From NCBI GenBank assembly GCA_037447655.1, contig JBBHKE010000470.1:1-31141 (forward strand): 31,141 nucleotides of DNA, read 5' to 3'. Position 1 is the first letter of the stretch. Each line of letters opens with the position of its first letter. This document shows positions 9,480 to 19,816 of this stretch, one piece after another. Source of the stretch: Zygnema cylindricum. Lineage: Eukaryota > Streptophyta > Zygnematophyceae > Zygnematales > Zygnemataceae. A program made the translations under genes and the position numbers. A model generated the notes under the pieces. It saw only the letters and a list, made by a program, of their open reading frames with translations. It searched no databases and had not been told where the DNA came from.

Positions 9480-10227
9480 TGTTAAAACTTTGTTAAATAA
9501 TCGATCAAGTGTTAAAACTCGTTAAATAATCAATCAAGTGCTCACGGAGATGCTCACACATCATAAATCAAATCTCACAGCGGAAGCTTCAATAAACACC
9601 TTCTCCATATAAAACACTTCACGGCTCACAATATAACATGTCGGCCAAATATAAATGTATTAAACCGAAGCTTTTTTAATAACAACCTCTCTTCCTTCTT
9701 CCCTCAAATCATCTTTTCTCTCTACATCTTAATGTGTCACTCCTTAAGTCAATGCATATCTACACAAACTGCATGATGCATCTCCCCAGACTGCATAATA
9801 ACCTGATGAAAACACTCACTAATATACCTCTTTAACACTGAAAGCTCACGACCACTAACTCCACTAACTGTAAACAGACGAGGGCGCCGAAGTCCACACG
9901 CGGACGTGCGTCTAAAAAGCATTCAAGCGCCGAAGCAAAGTGACACGCACTAAAAGAACTAGACACGTACAGCGTACTAAAAAGCATAGTCACCGTTTAA
10001 GACAACACGAACAAAACAGACGAAACCAAACTGAACCATCACACATAAATAAACTATGTACCGGCTGGTACTGAACCGCCGTACATAGAACAAACTAAAG
10101 GTACTCCGATTCAAATCGCGAAACCATACTCAAAGTCGAATGGCGCCACGCGAACCAAAACGTCAACAAATCCGCGGACGACCGATTCTCCACATCTCAT
10201 CCGCCGATTCTTCCAATAATCCTAACA
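9480..10227 (-). repeat. Left LTR (3' LTR of the minus-strand element)
   Basis: Highly similar to 12705-13411. Long identical blocks include the region around GTGCTCACGGAGATGCTCAC and the last 70 or so bases ending CCAATAATCCTAACA. It carries an extra 30-bp tandem copy at its left end (9481-9539) and lacks the 26-bp repeats seen in the right LTR. Confidence 0.9.
9481..9539. repeat. About 30-bp tandem duplication at the LTR edge
   Basis: GTTAAAACTTTGTTAAATAA...TCAAGT (9481-9510) is repeated as GTTAAAACTCGTTAAATAA...TCAAGT (9511-9539). The other LTR has a single copy, so the true LTR end could be 9480 or 9510. Confidence 0.85.
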
Positions 10228-10240
10228 ATCCCCCTCTTAT
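10228..10240 (-). other. Polypurine tract of the minus-strand LTR element
   Basis: On the minus strand ATAAGAGGGGGAT directly precedes the LTR start TGTTAGG, as expected for the plus-strand primer of reverse transcription. It fixes the element's orientation. Confidence 0.8.
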
Positions 10241-12690
10241 TGGGAGAAGCGGTGAAATGCCACGCCACTGATTTTATCCGCCCCCTCTTAAACATGTCAC
10301 CGTACAAAAGTACAAGATCGAACATTAATGTGGACAGAAAATTGTAACACCAACGTCCAATTTAGCCGTACACAAATTGAATATTTTTCTTTTCTTTTTT
10401 ACCGGAAGGTTTACGACAAGCGTAACTCTAGATTTTGTCGCCCCCTCTCACACGTAACATCCATTGCGAATTGTACGCCAGTCACTACTCAAAATTCAGC
10501 TGTACCACATGGCACGTCACCATTCGAAAGATCAATTTCAAAAGATGACGTAACTGCCGTTCCAAACTGAAGTGTAAATCTACGATGATATCTCGAAATC
10601 AAAAACGATAAAATCCACGCCGCAAATCCGCTTCAACGTAAAATATTAACTCCACGTCACAACCTCCATCATAATTAAATTGAACAAAGTCCCTGTACAC
10701 ATGGTACTAATAAAGTACCAGAAAATCTGCGTAAACAGAATTGAAATAAATCCACGTCCGCCAAAAATATGACCACGAAAAAAAAAGTACAATACAGTAC
10801 TGTAGCCGCCAAAATACCCAGAAATAATATCCGGACAACTCCAAACTGAAAGACGAACCCCCAATTTCATCGTACCAAAAGATACGAAAAATATTGCTTG
10901 GCCGTCAAATAATAACTCCTCGCCTGACGATATATTTCGACGTCCGAAACCGACCGCCGTAATATCCGGCATCGTTCCTTCTCCAAAGTACATGAGACAT
11001 TCGAGTGACGCCTTGTACGGAACGAATACTCCTCCAGCGCAGATACTCTTGAATAGATTTTGTAAATACAAATCTTCACGGCGTCTGTATAACTCCACAG
11101 TGATTCATGTGATCACAATCTATTTTAGGAGACCTTAAAATTATCTCCTCTCGGACTTGCAACCGTCACACCAAATCAAATTTAATTTGAACTCCTCTCT
11201 AGTTGGCAGCCGTACAAACAGCTGCGTCAACATTACTCCACAATGATTCTACTAATCCACATAGCGATTTAGGTAACCGTCGCACCGTAATAGGCTTGTT
11301 TGTAACACTCGAACAGTTTCGCCGTACTTCCAACTCCACGCCAAAATTTTCTCCATATTTTAACGTGTCACCACGAAGGAACCAACTGAGTACCCGAAAG
11401 GAACACAACGACCACACCAAAGTTCGGCGCCTGACAATGTCAGAAAACGACCGAAATAGCTGGCGAAGTACTGGCCTTGTTCCAACACGGAACGTCTCCT
11501 CTTCCTCATCATAATTTAGCGTCGAAAGGGGCTGAAACTTCATGTACACACGGTACCATTTCACGAACCCAAACGAAACGACAAATTAAACGCTCGTACT
11601 AAACGTGAACAGAATCACTTTCCGTGCAAGTGAATCGTAAAGTTCAACCATACATAATATTTCATGAACAAAATATTTCTCTTTGTTTTTTTCGTTCCTT
11701 CCTTTCGCTTCTTCTCCTCACTTTCATTGCTTCTATTCACTTTCACTCACGGACGCCTCTTCACTCCTTCCACTTCACTACAACACTTCACCTCGCTATC
11801 CTCCGAGCTTCCAAAATTTCAATTTCGCACTTCCATCTCCTCTTCTTGCGAAACTCCTTACCACAGTCAAACAGAAGTCTCCACATTCCATTCAATTCGA
11901 TATTCCTCCTCCTTGGAATTCTCTGCGGTCTGCGACCCTTCTCAGTCACCTCCACTTCTTCTTCACTTCTTTATTTTCTTTACTCTTCTTCTCATTTTTT
12001 TTTTTTCGGCGTCTTCTTCCAACCAATTTCCACTCACACCGAGATCCGATTCCTCCGTCACAGGAATTAAAATCTCCGCAGCTGAATCTCGAAGTTGTTT
12101 GCCATGCCGGATCAAATCCACTCTCCTAGGCACACACATAAAGGCATTTCGGGAAAAAAGGCATTTACGAAATCCTTGGCCTGGTCGCACATAAAGGCAT
12201 TTCGGGAAAAAAGGCATTTACGAAATCCTTGGCCTGGTCGACAGAAATGAGGAATCCTTTTTTGCTTCTTCACATTATCGTCTCCACCACTCTCATCTCA
12301 ATCACCATCTCAACATTTTTTCTTTTCAAAACTGAAACAGAAATCTGATTTCTCCTCTTCTTTTTCTTCTTTCCTCCTCTTCCTCGATTTACTTTTTCCC
12401 CTCAGAAAATAAAGCGACTCATCCACGGGATTTCGGAGCCGAGCATCCGAATTGCAACTTTTCCCGAACTTGAAAGGGATCCAGCGGAAGGGATCCTTCA
12501 AACTAAGAACCTGCTTTGTCATCTTCTTCGTTGGTGTCAAAACCAGAATCACCTCCATACGGATCGGCATCCGGTTCATCCTTCAAAGAATATGTGCCTT
12601 TTCTTCCTCCCATTGCCTCTACTCCCTCACTGACTTTTACCCTCAAACTGGAGCATCTTACTCTCAAATTAAACACTGGAGCACTAACCC
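10241..12690 (-). other. Interior of the LARD-like element, no recognisable gene
   Basis: I find no retroviral motifs on either strand. A minus-strand frame just inside the PBS (12503-12703, 66 codons, starting MASERVSAPVF and ending in an acidic stretch) sits where gag would begin but has no gag features. Another minus frame at 10646-11098 (150 codons) has no recognisable domain. Plus-strand frames over 11624-12194 are serine/phenylalanine/leucine-rich translations of a pyrimidine-rich tract. Confidence 0.6.
12135..12240. repeat. 53-bp exact tandem duplication
   Basis: 12135-12187 and 12188-12240 are identical by eye; each begins CACATAAAGGCATTTCGGG and ends GGCCTGGTCG. Within each unit AAAGGCATTT also recurs about 20 bp apart. 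The exactness indicates a recent event within the element. Confidence 0.93.
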
Positions 12691-12702
12691 GCTCCGATGC
12701 CA
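12691..12702 (-). other. Primer binding site of the minus-strand LTR element
   Basis: On the minus strand TGGCATCGGAGC lies two bases beyond the end of the LTR (…TTTTAACA, AT, TGGC…). It differs from the plant tRNA-Met PBS TGGTATCAGAGC at two positions, so it is either a decayed Met site or matches a variant tRNA. Confidence 0.75.
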
Positions 12703-12704
12703 AT

Positions 12705-13411
12705 TGTTAAAACTTGTTAAATAATCGATCAAGTGCTCACGGAGATGCTCACACATCATAAATCAAATCTCACAGCGGAAGCTTCAATAAACACCTTCTC
12801 CATATAAAACACTTCACGGCTCACAATATAACATGTCGGCCAAATATAAATGTATTAAGCCTTAGCTTTTCAATACAACCTCTCCCTCTCTCACTTTTTA
12901 ATGTGTCCTCCTTGTAGACACATGATGCATCTCTTCCTAAAGACTGCATGATGCATCTCTTCCTAAAGATTGCATGATGCATCTCCCCAGACTGCATACT
13001 AAACTGATGGAAAACACTCACTAAAATACCTTCTTAACACCGACAACTCACGACCACTAACTCCACTAACTGAAAGCAGACGAGGGCGCCGAAGTCCACA
13101 TACGGACGTGCGCCTAATAAAAACATCCAAGCGTCAAAACAAAGTGACACGCACTAAAATGCACTAGGCACGTATAGCGCACTAAATAACACAGTCACCA
13201 GTGACACGACCAAACTGAACCATCATGCATAAATTATCTATGTACCGGCTGGTACTAAACCGCCGTACATTGAATGAACCAAAAGTACTCCGATGCAAAT
13301 CGCGAAACCATACTCAAGATCGAATCGCGCCACGCGAACCAAAACGTCAACAAATCCGCGGACGACCGATTCTCCACATCTCATCCGCCGATTCTTCCAA
13401 TAATCCTAACA
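12705..13411 (-). repeat. Right LTR (5' LTR of the minus-strand element)
   Basis: Bounded by TGTTAAAAC on the left and CCTAACA on the right, 707 bp. Next to the PBS, so it is the 5' LTR when read on the minus strand. It differs from the left LTR mainly by small indels and by a local tandem repeat at 12924-12997. Confidence 0.9.
12924..12997. repeat. 26-bp tandem repeat, 2.7 copies, in the right LTR
   Basis: GATGCATCTCTTCCTAAAGA plus CTGCAT (12924-12949) recurs at 12950-12975 with one change. A third partial copy at 12976-12997 has CCCCAG in place of CTTCCTAAAG. The left LTR carries only the last form. Confidence 0.88.
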
Positions 13412-14742
13412 AAAACGACGGGAAAAAACCCTTACTTGAACACATGGGAACACGCCTTTAAAGTCGCGTATTTCGCCGAAAAGCTGACGTAGCCAAACAT
13501 CCGAACGGCTATTTCATTGTACTCGCGCGAAACAACTGCAGGACTTGCCCTTCGAACATTCAATACTGCAGGTTTGTTTTCGCGCCTATGTTTGATGACG
13601 TCGAAGCGTGTACGTTTTCCGATGAGTTCTCGGAAAATCAAATGCTCCGGTGGGAATAGGCTATGAGCCACTTCACATTCTAATTTTGACGCTGGCAAAT
13701 CCCAAAATCTTGACTTCATATTCCCCTTCCTGTAAATTTGACTGTGTATGAACTATGAACATAATTGGTCCGTACGACTTTCCGCGTCTATTGCAATCAC
13801 TGAGCTTTTTCCGGGTCTATTTTTACGGTTTCATCGCATTTTTCCGTACATCTCAGCCTTGGACCGAAAAGTGCCCTGAAAGAGCGCTCTCATTGGACGG
13901 CTTTCAGAGTTTGGAGTCAGAATCACGGACTGCTTAATTATTGGTCCACGTTTTAGCTCCTTATCGGGCAATAAAGATTCTTCGGTGTTCAACGGGTGGA
14001 AATAACGGTAGTAACAACCTCTGTCCGACTCGTTTGTCAGTTTGTTATCAAAGCACAGTGGTACTTATTCTACGAATACGTACGAATTTGTACATCTACG
14101 TGTCAAAGATTTGGCACTGCAAGCGTCAAAGTCGTAAAAAGTCTGCGAGTAGCGACAAATCCAGGTAACTGACTGGCTAAGAAATGGTCATCGGCCCGGA
14201 ATAGATTCCCCACCAAAGTGTTTTCAACAAACTTCACATGTAACGACAAGATATGACGTCAGCTACATGGTATCCGTACATCCTACGGCGACTGTTCGTG
14301 TGGGAGTGTTGCCGCCTCATCAGTGTGATCCTGTGATGTTAGACAACAGATTTCACTAGCCGACAAAAATGTTGGCTGTCGTCAAAATAAATGACGTGTA
14401 GGCGTTTAAAAAAGTACGCACGAAATATACGATTTTTGTACTAAATCAAGGCGTATCTGTTTTCAATACTATATCCCGATGGACCGTCGAATTAAAATTT
14501 CAGGTAATCGTAAACCGTCGATTTATCAAATACTGGAAACCGTACGATGTTAGGTTTATTTTTTAATATTCTCAAATGTTTTTCACTTTTTTCTCCCGTT
14601 TCTTTAGACGGCGAGAGGGAATCCGTGTACAGACGACCGTCAAATATCTAGCCGGCAGTCTTTTATTTTGAGGCGCCGACAAAATGGTCTACGATAGTCA
14701 CTTATTTTCCGGAAGTCGAAACAGAAAAGTACGAAAGTACAT
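13412..14742. other. Non-coding stretch with GTAC palindromes
   Basis: No gene recognised; frames of up to 95 codons lack domains. The segment around 13770-13815 resembles 20495-20545 (shared GACTTTCCGCG.CTAT / GATTTTCCGCGGCTAT and CAATCA.TGAG), so part of it is an old dispersed repeat. Many words of the form CCGTAC or CGTACG occur. Confidence 0.5.
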
Positions 14743-14751
14743 ATGTACTTT
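14734..14751. repeat. 18-bp perfect palindrome
   Basis: AAAGTACATATGTACTTT is its own reverse complement. It is bracketed by a direct repeat of TTTTCCGGARGTC (about 14706 and 14751). It lies about 430 bp upstream of the ORF at 15178; any regulatory role is a guess. Confidence 0.9.
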
Positions 14752-14888
14752 TTTCCGGAGGTCCAACTTATGAAAAGAAAAAGTAACGCTTGTTCGAGAG
14801 CTACTTCTCGGTTTCCTCTTTCCTTTGGAAAACTCGTAAAGTCTTTTATTTTCTTCCATTTTTCTCTCTCCCACTTAATTTTCCCCTC

Positions 14889-15148
14889 TTTTTTTTTTTT
14901 TTTTTTTTTTTATTCCTGTCCTTTTTGTTTAAGTTTTAACTTTATTTTTGAATATTCTTTTTCTTTTACTAAACTTAGGTCAAAAAACAGTGTTAGTTTG
15001 AAAAAAAAGGGCACTAAAATTGTCAAAAATTGTCGAAATAACAGTTAAATTTTAACTAGGAAAACTCAAATAGAAGAATTTCTAAAATACCCATCATCCA
15101 TTTCTTCCTATTTTTTCTTTTTCCTTTCAAAAAAAACTCAATTTTGTC

Positions 15149-15176
<28 letters not shown>
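14889..15176. repeat. T23 tract followed by an A28 tract
   Basis: A run of 23 T (14889-14911) and a run of 28 A (15149-15176) lie about 240 bp apart in inverted orientation, so they could pair in a transcript. The A run ends one base before the ATG at 15178. If transcribed it would be the immediate 5' leader. Runs this long are prone to length change. Confidence 0.9.
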
Positions 15177-15177
<1 letters not shown>

Positions 15178-15179
<2 letters not shown>

Positions 15180-16020
15180 GGCGACTATGGAAATCCCCCA
15201 TTTCATGGAATCCCAAAAAATCCAAATACCCCAAAAATCCCAAAAATCCCAAAAATCCCAAAAAACCCAAAAAATCCAAAATTTTCAAAAACCCAATGAC
15301 AAAAAATACCTTATTCGTGTTAAATATACTTACAAAGGAGACTTTCACAAAGAAACTTTTCAAATAGTTCAAAAAAATACCCAATTTCTTATTTATAAAG
15401 TCTCCCCAGAAACACTATTTGTCCTCAGACAATTCGAGGCCACTTATTCCTGGTTTATACCCTTTAATCTTGTCACAAAAATCTGTCCGGGTTTTCCGGA
15501 ATCTGTTTTTATGCAAAAAATGTCGGCGACTGGAAGAATTTTGGGAGAGTTACGGAATCGGTCCGTTTCTATGCGGATCGGTCAGTTAATTGAGATTTTG
15601 GCGATTTCCCTGCCGTCGAATTGGCGAGGATTGGCGGCGATTTTCAATTTAAATCGAGAAAATTTCAGTTTAAATCGACAATTTTTAAGTCGAGAAAATT
15701 TAAATGGGGAATATTTAAATGGGGAAAACGTGAATGGAGAAAAATTGAATGGAGACAATTTGAATAAAGATAATTCGAATCGAGGAAATTTGAATCGAGG
15801 AAATTTGAATGAAGGTAATTCGAATGGGGAAAAAGGGTTTACAAAGGTTTTGAATGTAAATGGAGGAACCCAAAATGGGAAAAATATAAATAGAGGAAAT
15901 GGGTTGGTGGAAGTATTGTGTGGAGAAGATTTAATTTATTCGTTACATCATGAGAATGTGGATATGAAATGTTCGCAAAAAATCGAATGGCTCATGAATT
16001 TAGAGGTGGATGTGGTGTAA
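15178..16020 (+). CDS. Intronless ORF, 280 aa, unknown protein with Asn-rich repeats
   Basis: This is the longest uninterrupted frame in the window and it stands outside the recognised transposons. I do not recognise the family. Residues 1-40 are low complexity, with QKS repeats at 19-34 encoded by a 9-bp repeat. Residues 42-157 look globular, with mixed hydrophobic and charged segments: KKYLIRVKYTYKG, FLIYKVSPETLFVLRQFEATYSWFIPF, CPGFPESVF, RIGQLIEILAISLP. Residues 157-242 are asparagine-rich with a five-residue period (NLNGE, NLNRG, NSNGE). Residues 243-280 form a short acidic tail. The period recalls pentapeptide repeats, but the small residue before Asn is missing. There is no signal peptide and no clear membrane segment. 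The start has A at -3 and G at +4, a good plant context, directly after a poly(A) tract. An AATAAA lies at 16690. It could be a lineage-specific gene, a retrocopy or a long chance frame. Confidence 0.55.
15697..15840 (+). repeat. 15-bp degenerate tandem repeat inside the 280-aa ORF
   Basis: About nine units of roughly AATTTGAATGGRGAA encode the NLNGE-type pentapeptides. The 15-bp period preserves the reading frame. The copies differ at many positions, yet none introduces a stop. Confidence 0.85.
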
Positions 16021-17695
16021 AAATGAAAGAAATGTAGTTATTTTAGATGCATTATTCTTCAATTTTTTATTCTTAAAATTATTATTCTTAAATCATTTGT
16101 TCTCAAGGTGTGGGGATTTATGAGAATTTTATCGAGAATTAGAAGTTTGATAAAAGGTTTGTTAAGAAATTTGAGAAGAAATTTGGTAAGAATTCAAAGC
16201 ATTTGGACAAAGAAAGGATTTAGAAAGAAGGAGAAATTTGAAAAGGAAGGGATAGGAAAAGGAGATGAAAAGACAAAGAAGGGATAGGAAAAGGAGATGA
16301 AAAGACAAAGAAGGGATAGGATAAGACAAGAAACAAGAGGTGAAGATAAGATAGGATAGAAAAAGGGGAAGGGAAAGGATAGGAAAAAAAAAGGAATTGA
16401 CAGAAAGGACAAAAAGGAAGGACAAGGAAAGGACAAATAAAAGGACAAAAAAGAACAGTTTGCGGAGGTCTGAACGACACGAAAGAATCGAAAAGTTCAA
16501 AGGAAGGATGATCAAGAAACCAGTAATTTCCTGTTGACTATCTCTGTTTTTTTTTTTTTTTTTTTTTGTTTTTCTTTTTCTTTTTTCTGAGTTTTGAGAA
16601 GTACTGTAACGTGGAATTTTTTGCAGGGTTTTTAAGAGTTCTTTTTCTTTTTTCTTTTATTTATTTTTCTTCTTGTATGGCAGTATTTCAATAAAAAAAG
16701 TCGAAACGTACATAGAAACTGTTAAACGAGAGAGAAGTTGTCGTAGTTTTTTTCTTTTTTACACATTCTTTTGGTAATCTTCACATTTTTTATCACTTTT
16801 GTACATTCGTAACAAGCTTCTGCTAAAAAACGATAAAAAATAAAAATGTAAAGTTGTAGGATACTCTTATTGCTGTGGAATGTTTTTCTATTTTTTAATG
16901 AAATTCTCTGGATGAAAATCCGGACATTTTTTACCAAACTAATTAAAATGTTGATTTGGATGTGTATAAATGTGTTTGTCAAAAAGTGTGTCATCACAAT
17001 ACATTTTTGAAATGTCAAAAAAAATAAAATAAAAAATCCAGTTGTGAACTTCTGTTTTCAAAATAACGATGACTTTTTATGTCTTTAATGCTTTCTTTCT
17101 TCTTTCTTTTTTCCATTAAGCTAGTTAAAACTGTCATATTTAAAAAAAAACTACAGGAATTTTTTTTTTCTTTGATTAGAAAATACCATAATGCATAATT
17201 TTTACTTGCAAGCATGTCGTAATTCTGGAATTTCCCTTCTTTTTCATTTTTTTCTCGAAAATTTTAATATGCCATTGATTTTTAGTTTCTGCATCAAAAA
17301 CTAATTACAGGATTGCTTCCAAAAAAGATATATATACTTGGAAAAATGCTTTCATATTGTTGCAGTAGTGGCGACGATTGTCAAGGATGCAAATAAATTT
17401 TGTGTTAAAAAAATATCAAAACATCTTAACGGTTACATGGAATTAAGTCAGTTTAATAGTTAAACCTTGAATACATCCTACCTTCACTATCATGCCTTGC
17501 GTGACTGTACCGAGTTAATGGTAAAAAATTAGTTTTAGGATATTTAGACAGTAGGTAGTACTCTTTCATAACCAGGTTTACCCACAGTAATAATTGTGCA
17601 CATTTTCTTACTACGGTTCTCCATATGATTCAACCTTCCAGACCTTATCATGTGTTGCACAGATGAGAGTGTAATTAGGGTTATGTTCAGACTAA
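16021..17695. other. Low-complexity, AT-rich stretch without a gene
   Basis: The first 480 bp are purine-rich (AAGG-type words, including a 32-bp tandem repeat). A T run follows at about 16549-16567, then AT-rich DNA. The minus-strand serine/leucine/phenylalanine frames over 16162-16515 are translations of the purine tract's complement, not genes. AATAAA at 16690 could serve as a poly(A) signal for the ORF ending at 16020. Confidence 0.6.
16249..16320. repeat. 32-bp tandem repeat, 2.25 copies
   Basis: The unit GGGATAGGAAAAGGAGATGA plus AAAGACAAAGAA occurs at 16249-16280 and 16281-16312 without changes, then starts again (GGGATAGG). It lies within a longer purine-rich tract. Confidence 0.93.
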
Positions 17696-18000
17696 TTCTA
17701 GTGCACGTGTTGTTAATACAACTCTTATGTAAATTACACATGTCGGTACAACTCTACGGTCATCTATAGGTGTTGTTGTTATAGCTCCAATGTAATGTAT
17801 ACATGCTACTAATTTGTACGTTTTGTTATTACAATTCCAATGTAAAATATACGTTTTACTACAACTCTTAGGTAATTCATACATGTTGTTATAAAATCTC
17901 TAGTGTAATTTGTACATGTTACTACAACTATGAGATAATTTATGAGTGTTGTTATTACAAATCTAATGTAGCGTATACGTGTTAATATCAAAACTCATAT
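17696..18000. repeat. Decayed minisatellite, period about 30-33 bp
   Basis: About ten degenerate units carry the pattern CGTGTTGTTATTACAACTC, AATGTAA, then TATA, for example at about 17705, 17770, 17819, 17881 and 17945. Longer (33) and shorter (30) units tend to alternate. The minus strand reads as repeated short peptides, but stops and divergence make coding unlikely. Confidence 0.75.
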
Positions 18001-18602
18001 GTCATTTATTTCATCCTTTAAGTTTCCTTCTTTAACCTATGCCTATCCACAGTTGTGATTGCATCCACAGTGTACTGAACCAACCCCAAGTTAGAGTCAA
18101 CCCCGCTGATTTCAACTGTTGAAACAACATAAATTAATGTGGAAGACAGGAACTGGAAGGAGAGAAAATCTGTGGAACTACAAGTCTCCATGTAAACCGT
18201 TTTATTCTGGTAATTCTGATTGGATAAAGGTACATAAATGTCACTCATTTACCTTCAAAGTTCCATTACAAAGCTGAGAACCGTATATAGCGTGGACAAT
18301 ATGGTCAACATCCCATTTCAGGCAAGGGTAACTGCTAAAAGTGCTAGAAACACAAAGCTATAAAAAGGGAATGATAAAATTGTGCATTCAAGTTGAACCA
18401 TTGGTACTATCGATTTCGTGTGTGGACCTCAGTTTCTGTCGATCCACACTAGTTCTTGTTCTTGAAGGTTGTAGACCTAATTTGCAAAGGTTGAGGTGAC
18501 ATTTTCAATGGATGAAAAATTAGCAATGTTGCAATTCGGTTTCACTTTGGCATGGTTTAGACAACCCTCGGATGGTGTGCACATAGTTAGCCTTTCTTTA
18601 TG
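18001..18602. other. Stretch with no recognised feature
   Basis: No gene, repeat or RNA that I can support. The longest frame is 76 codons on the minus strand (18018-18248), with no domain. Confidence 0.5.
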
Positions 18603-18820
18603 CACCGTGTACCCCTATTAGGGTTAATGTTTTTTTTGTCACTAAAAACATCTTTTCTCCGTACACACTTGTCCGATTTTCATATGGAGACCCGCCAATC
18701 GGAAGGTGATAATCTTGGCTTTCAATCGCAGCCGTCAGCTCCATAATCCGACAAGTGTGTACGGAAAAAAAATGTTTTAAGTGGCGAAAAAAACATTAAC
18801 CCTAATAGTGATACACGGTG
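18603..18820. mobile_element. Foldback MITE with about 85-bp terminal inverted repeats
   Basis: The left arm starts CACCGTGTACCCCTATTAGG; the right arm ends with its complement (…CCTAATAGTGATACACGGTG). Arms of about 85 bp, including AACATTAACCC and CCGTACACACTTGTC, match with few changes around a roughly 45-bp centre. The element is 218 bp, non-coding, and would fold into one long hairpin if transcribed. I see no certain target-site duplication. Confidence 0.85.
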
Positions 18821-18825
18821 TACGG

Positions 18826-19110
18826 TGCCCATCGCTATGAGTGTTAAACATTACACTGCCCGTCGCCACGCCCCCCATTGTTATTATAGTTCAAGGTTTA
18901 TTAGTGTTGATGCAAAGATAGAATTAATAATACTGATTTAGTGCATGAGAGTGTGGCAAATAGTGGTCCACACCCTTAAATAGAGTTGTTTACACTATTA
19001 GTGATTTTTGGCCAAAAAAGCTCGGAACCAAATTAGTGTTTTTAACTCCAATAAAATGGGCGGTGTATTGGGGTTAAACACTACCCTGCTCGTAGCTATT
19101 AATTTTTAAA
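18826..19110 (-). mobile_element. Degenerate TIR element, copy e (reverse of copy a)
   Basis: The reverse complement of about 18880-19060 aligns with about 370-546 of the left-edge element, through AACACTAATTTGG, AAAAATCACTAAT, TTTGCCACACTC and AGTATTATT. The left end (CCCATCGCTATGAGTGTT) resembles the family terminal repeat. It abuts the foldback MITE at 18603-18820. No coding capacity. Confidence 0.5.
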
Positions 19111-19816
19111 CATTTTTCAGGAAGTAGCGTGGAAAGATTATTTTTGTCTAAGTGTAAAAAAAAATCCCCAGTGGCTTTAGCACTCTTTGTATCACTAATA
19201 GTGAAGATTGCAAAAGAAATCCACGTCACTATAATAAACATAGAAGTACAAATCCGTACGAATTACAATGGCTGTTTCAATTAGAAGCCAACTACAATCA
19301 GAGCACAAGTGTGCTTTTTACTCAAAACATAAAGATTATTACAACCAAAATCCACATTACCATAACATCCACCACTTTCACTCAGATTCGGTTCTCTTCC
19401 TTTGCATTGCAAACTTTTTTTTTTAAATATAAATGTAAAAAAGGATGAAGGACAAAGGGCGAGGGATTGATAAGAGAAGGGAGAGGAAAGTGCGAATAAC
19501 GGGCAAAGGGATTGAAGAGAAAGGGAGGAGTGTTGCAAAATAGCGGAGGAAAAAGGGTGCCTGCAGCTATTTAGTATTGATGTACGACGACCGTTTTTAC
19601 AGTTTTTTAGAATTAGGGTGAACCTCCATTAGGCTAAAAGTGGGGTTCTTTACTGGAAAAAGTGTACTTTCGTACAGATCCAACTCATTTCCGTACAGAG
19701 ACGTACTGATTTTTTTTTTTTTTTTAAACATGATTATTGTCGGCGCGTCAAGATTCTCCAAACTTGGCGACAACGTCGACCGTTCGATTACGTGTTTTGG
19801 AAACAAGCGGTCACGT

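Larger units (their letters stand above)
9480..13411 (-). mobile_element. Non-autonomous LTR retrotransposon (LARD-like), minus strand
   Basis: Two direct repeats of about 0.7 kb (9480-10227 and 12705-13411), each bounded by TGTTA...TAACA, flank a 2.5-kb interior. Read on the minus strand, a tRNA-Met-like PBS follows the right LTR and a polypurine tract precedes the left LTR, so the element points leftwards. The interior has no recognisable gag, protease, RT or integrase. Its longest frames (150 codons or fewer) look like chance or low complexity, and 11680-12000 is pyrimidine-rich on the plus strand. This is the structure of a LARD: it depends on proteins from an autonomous partner. No matching target-site duplication was found (CCTTT on the left, AAAAC on the right). 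Confidence 0.85.

Noticed and set aside
10646-11098. 150-codon minus-strand frame in the LTR-element interior
   Set aside because: No recognisable domain, no conserved retroviral motif, and it lies within a non-autonomous element. Probably a chance frame.
11624-12194. Overlapping plus-strand frames of up to 176 codons
   Set aside because: They are Ser/Phe/Leu-rich translations of a pyrimidine-rich tract, open in all three frames, as expected from composition alone.
13432-13719. 95-codon minus-strand frame
   Set aside because: No domain, and no matching frame in the related segment near 20500.
16162-16515. Three overlapping minus-strand frames of 84-117 codons
   Set aside because: They arise from the complement of a purine-rich tandem repeat tract and have no domain.
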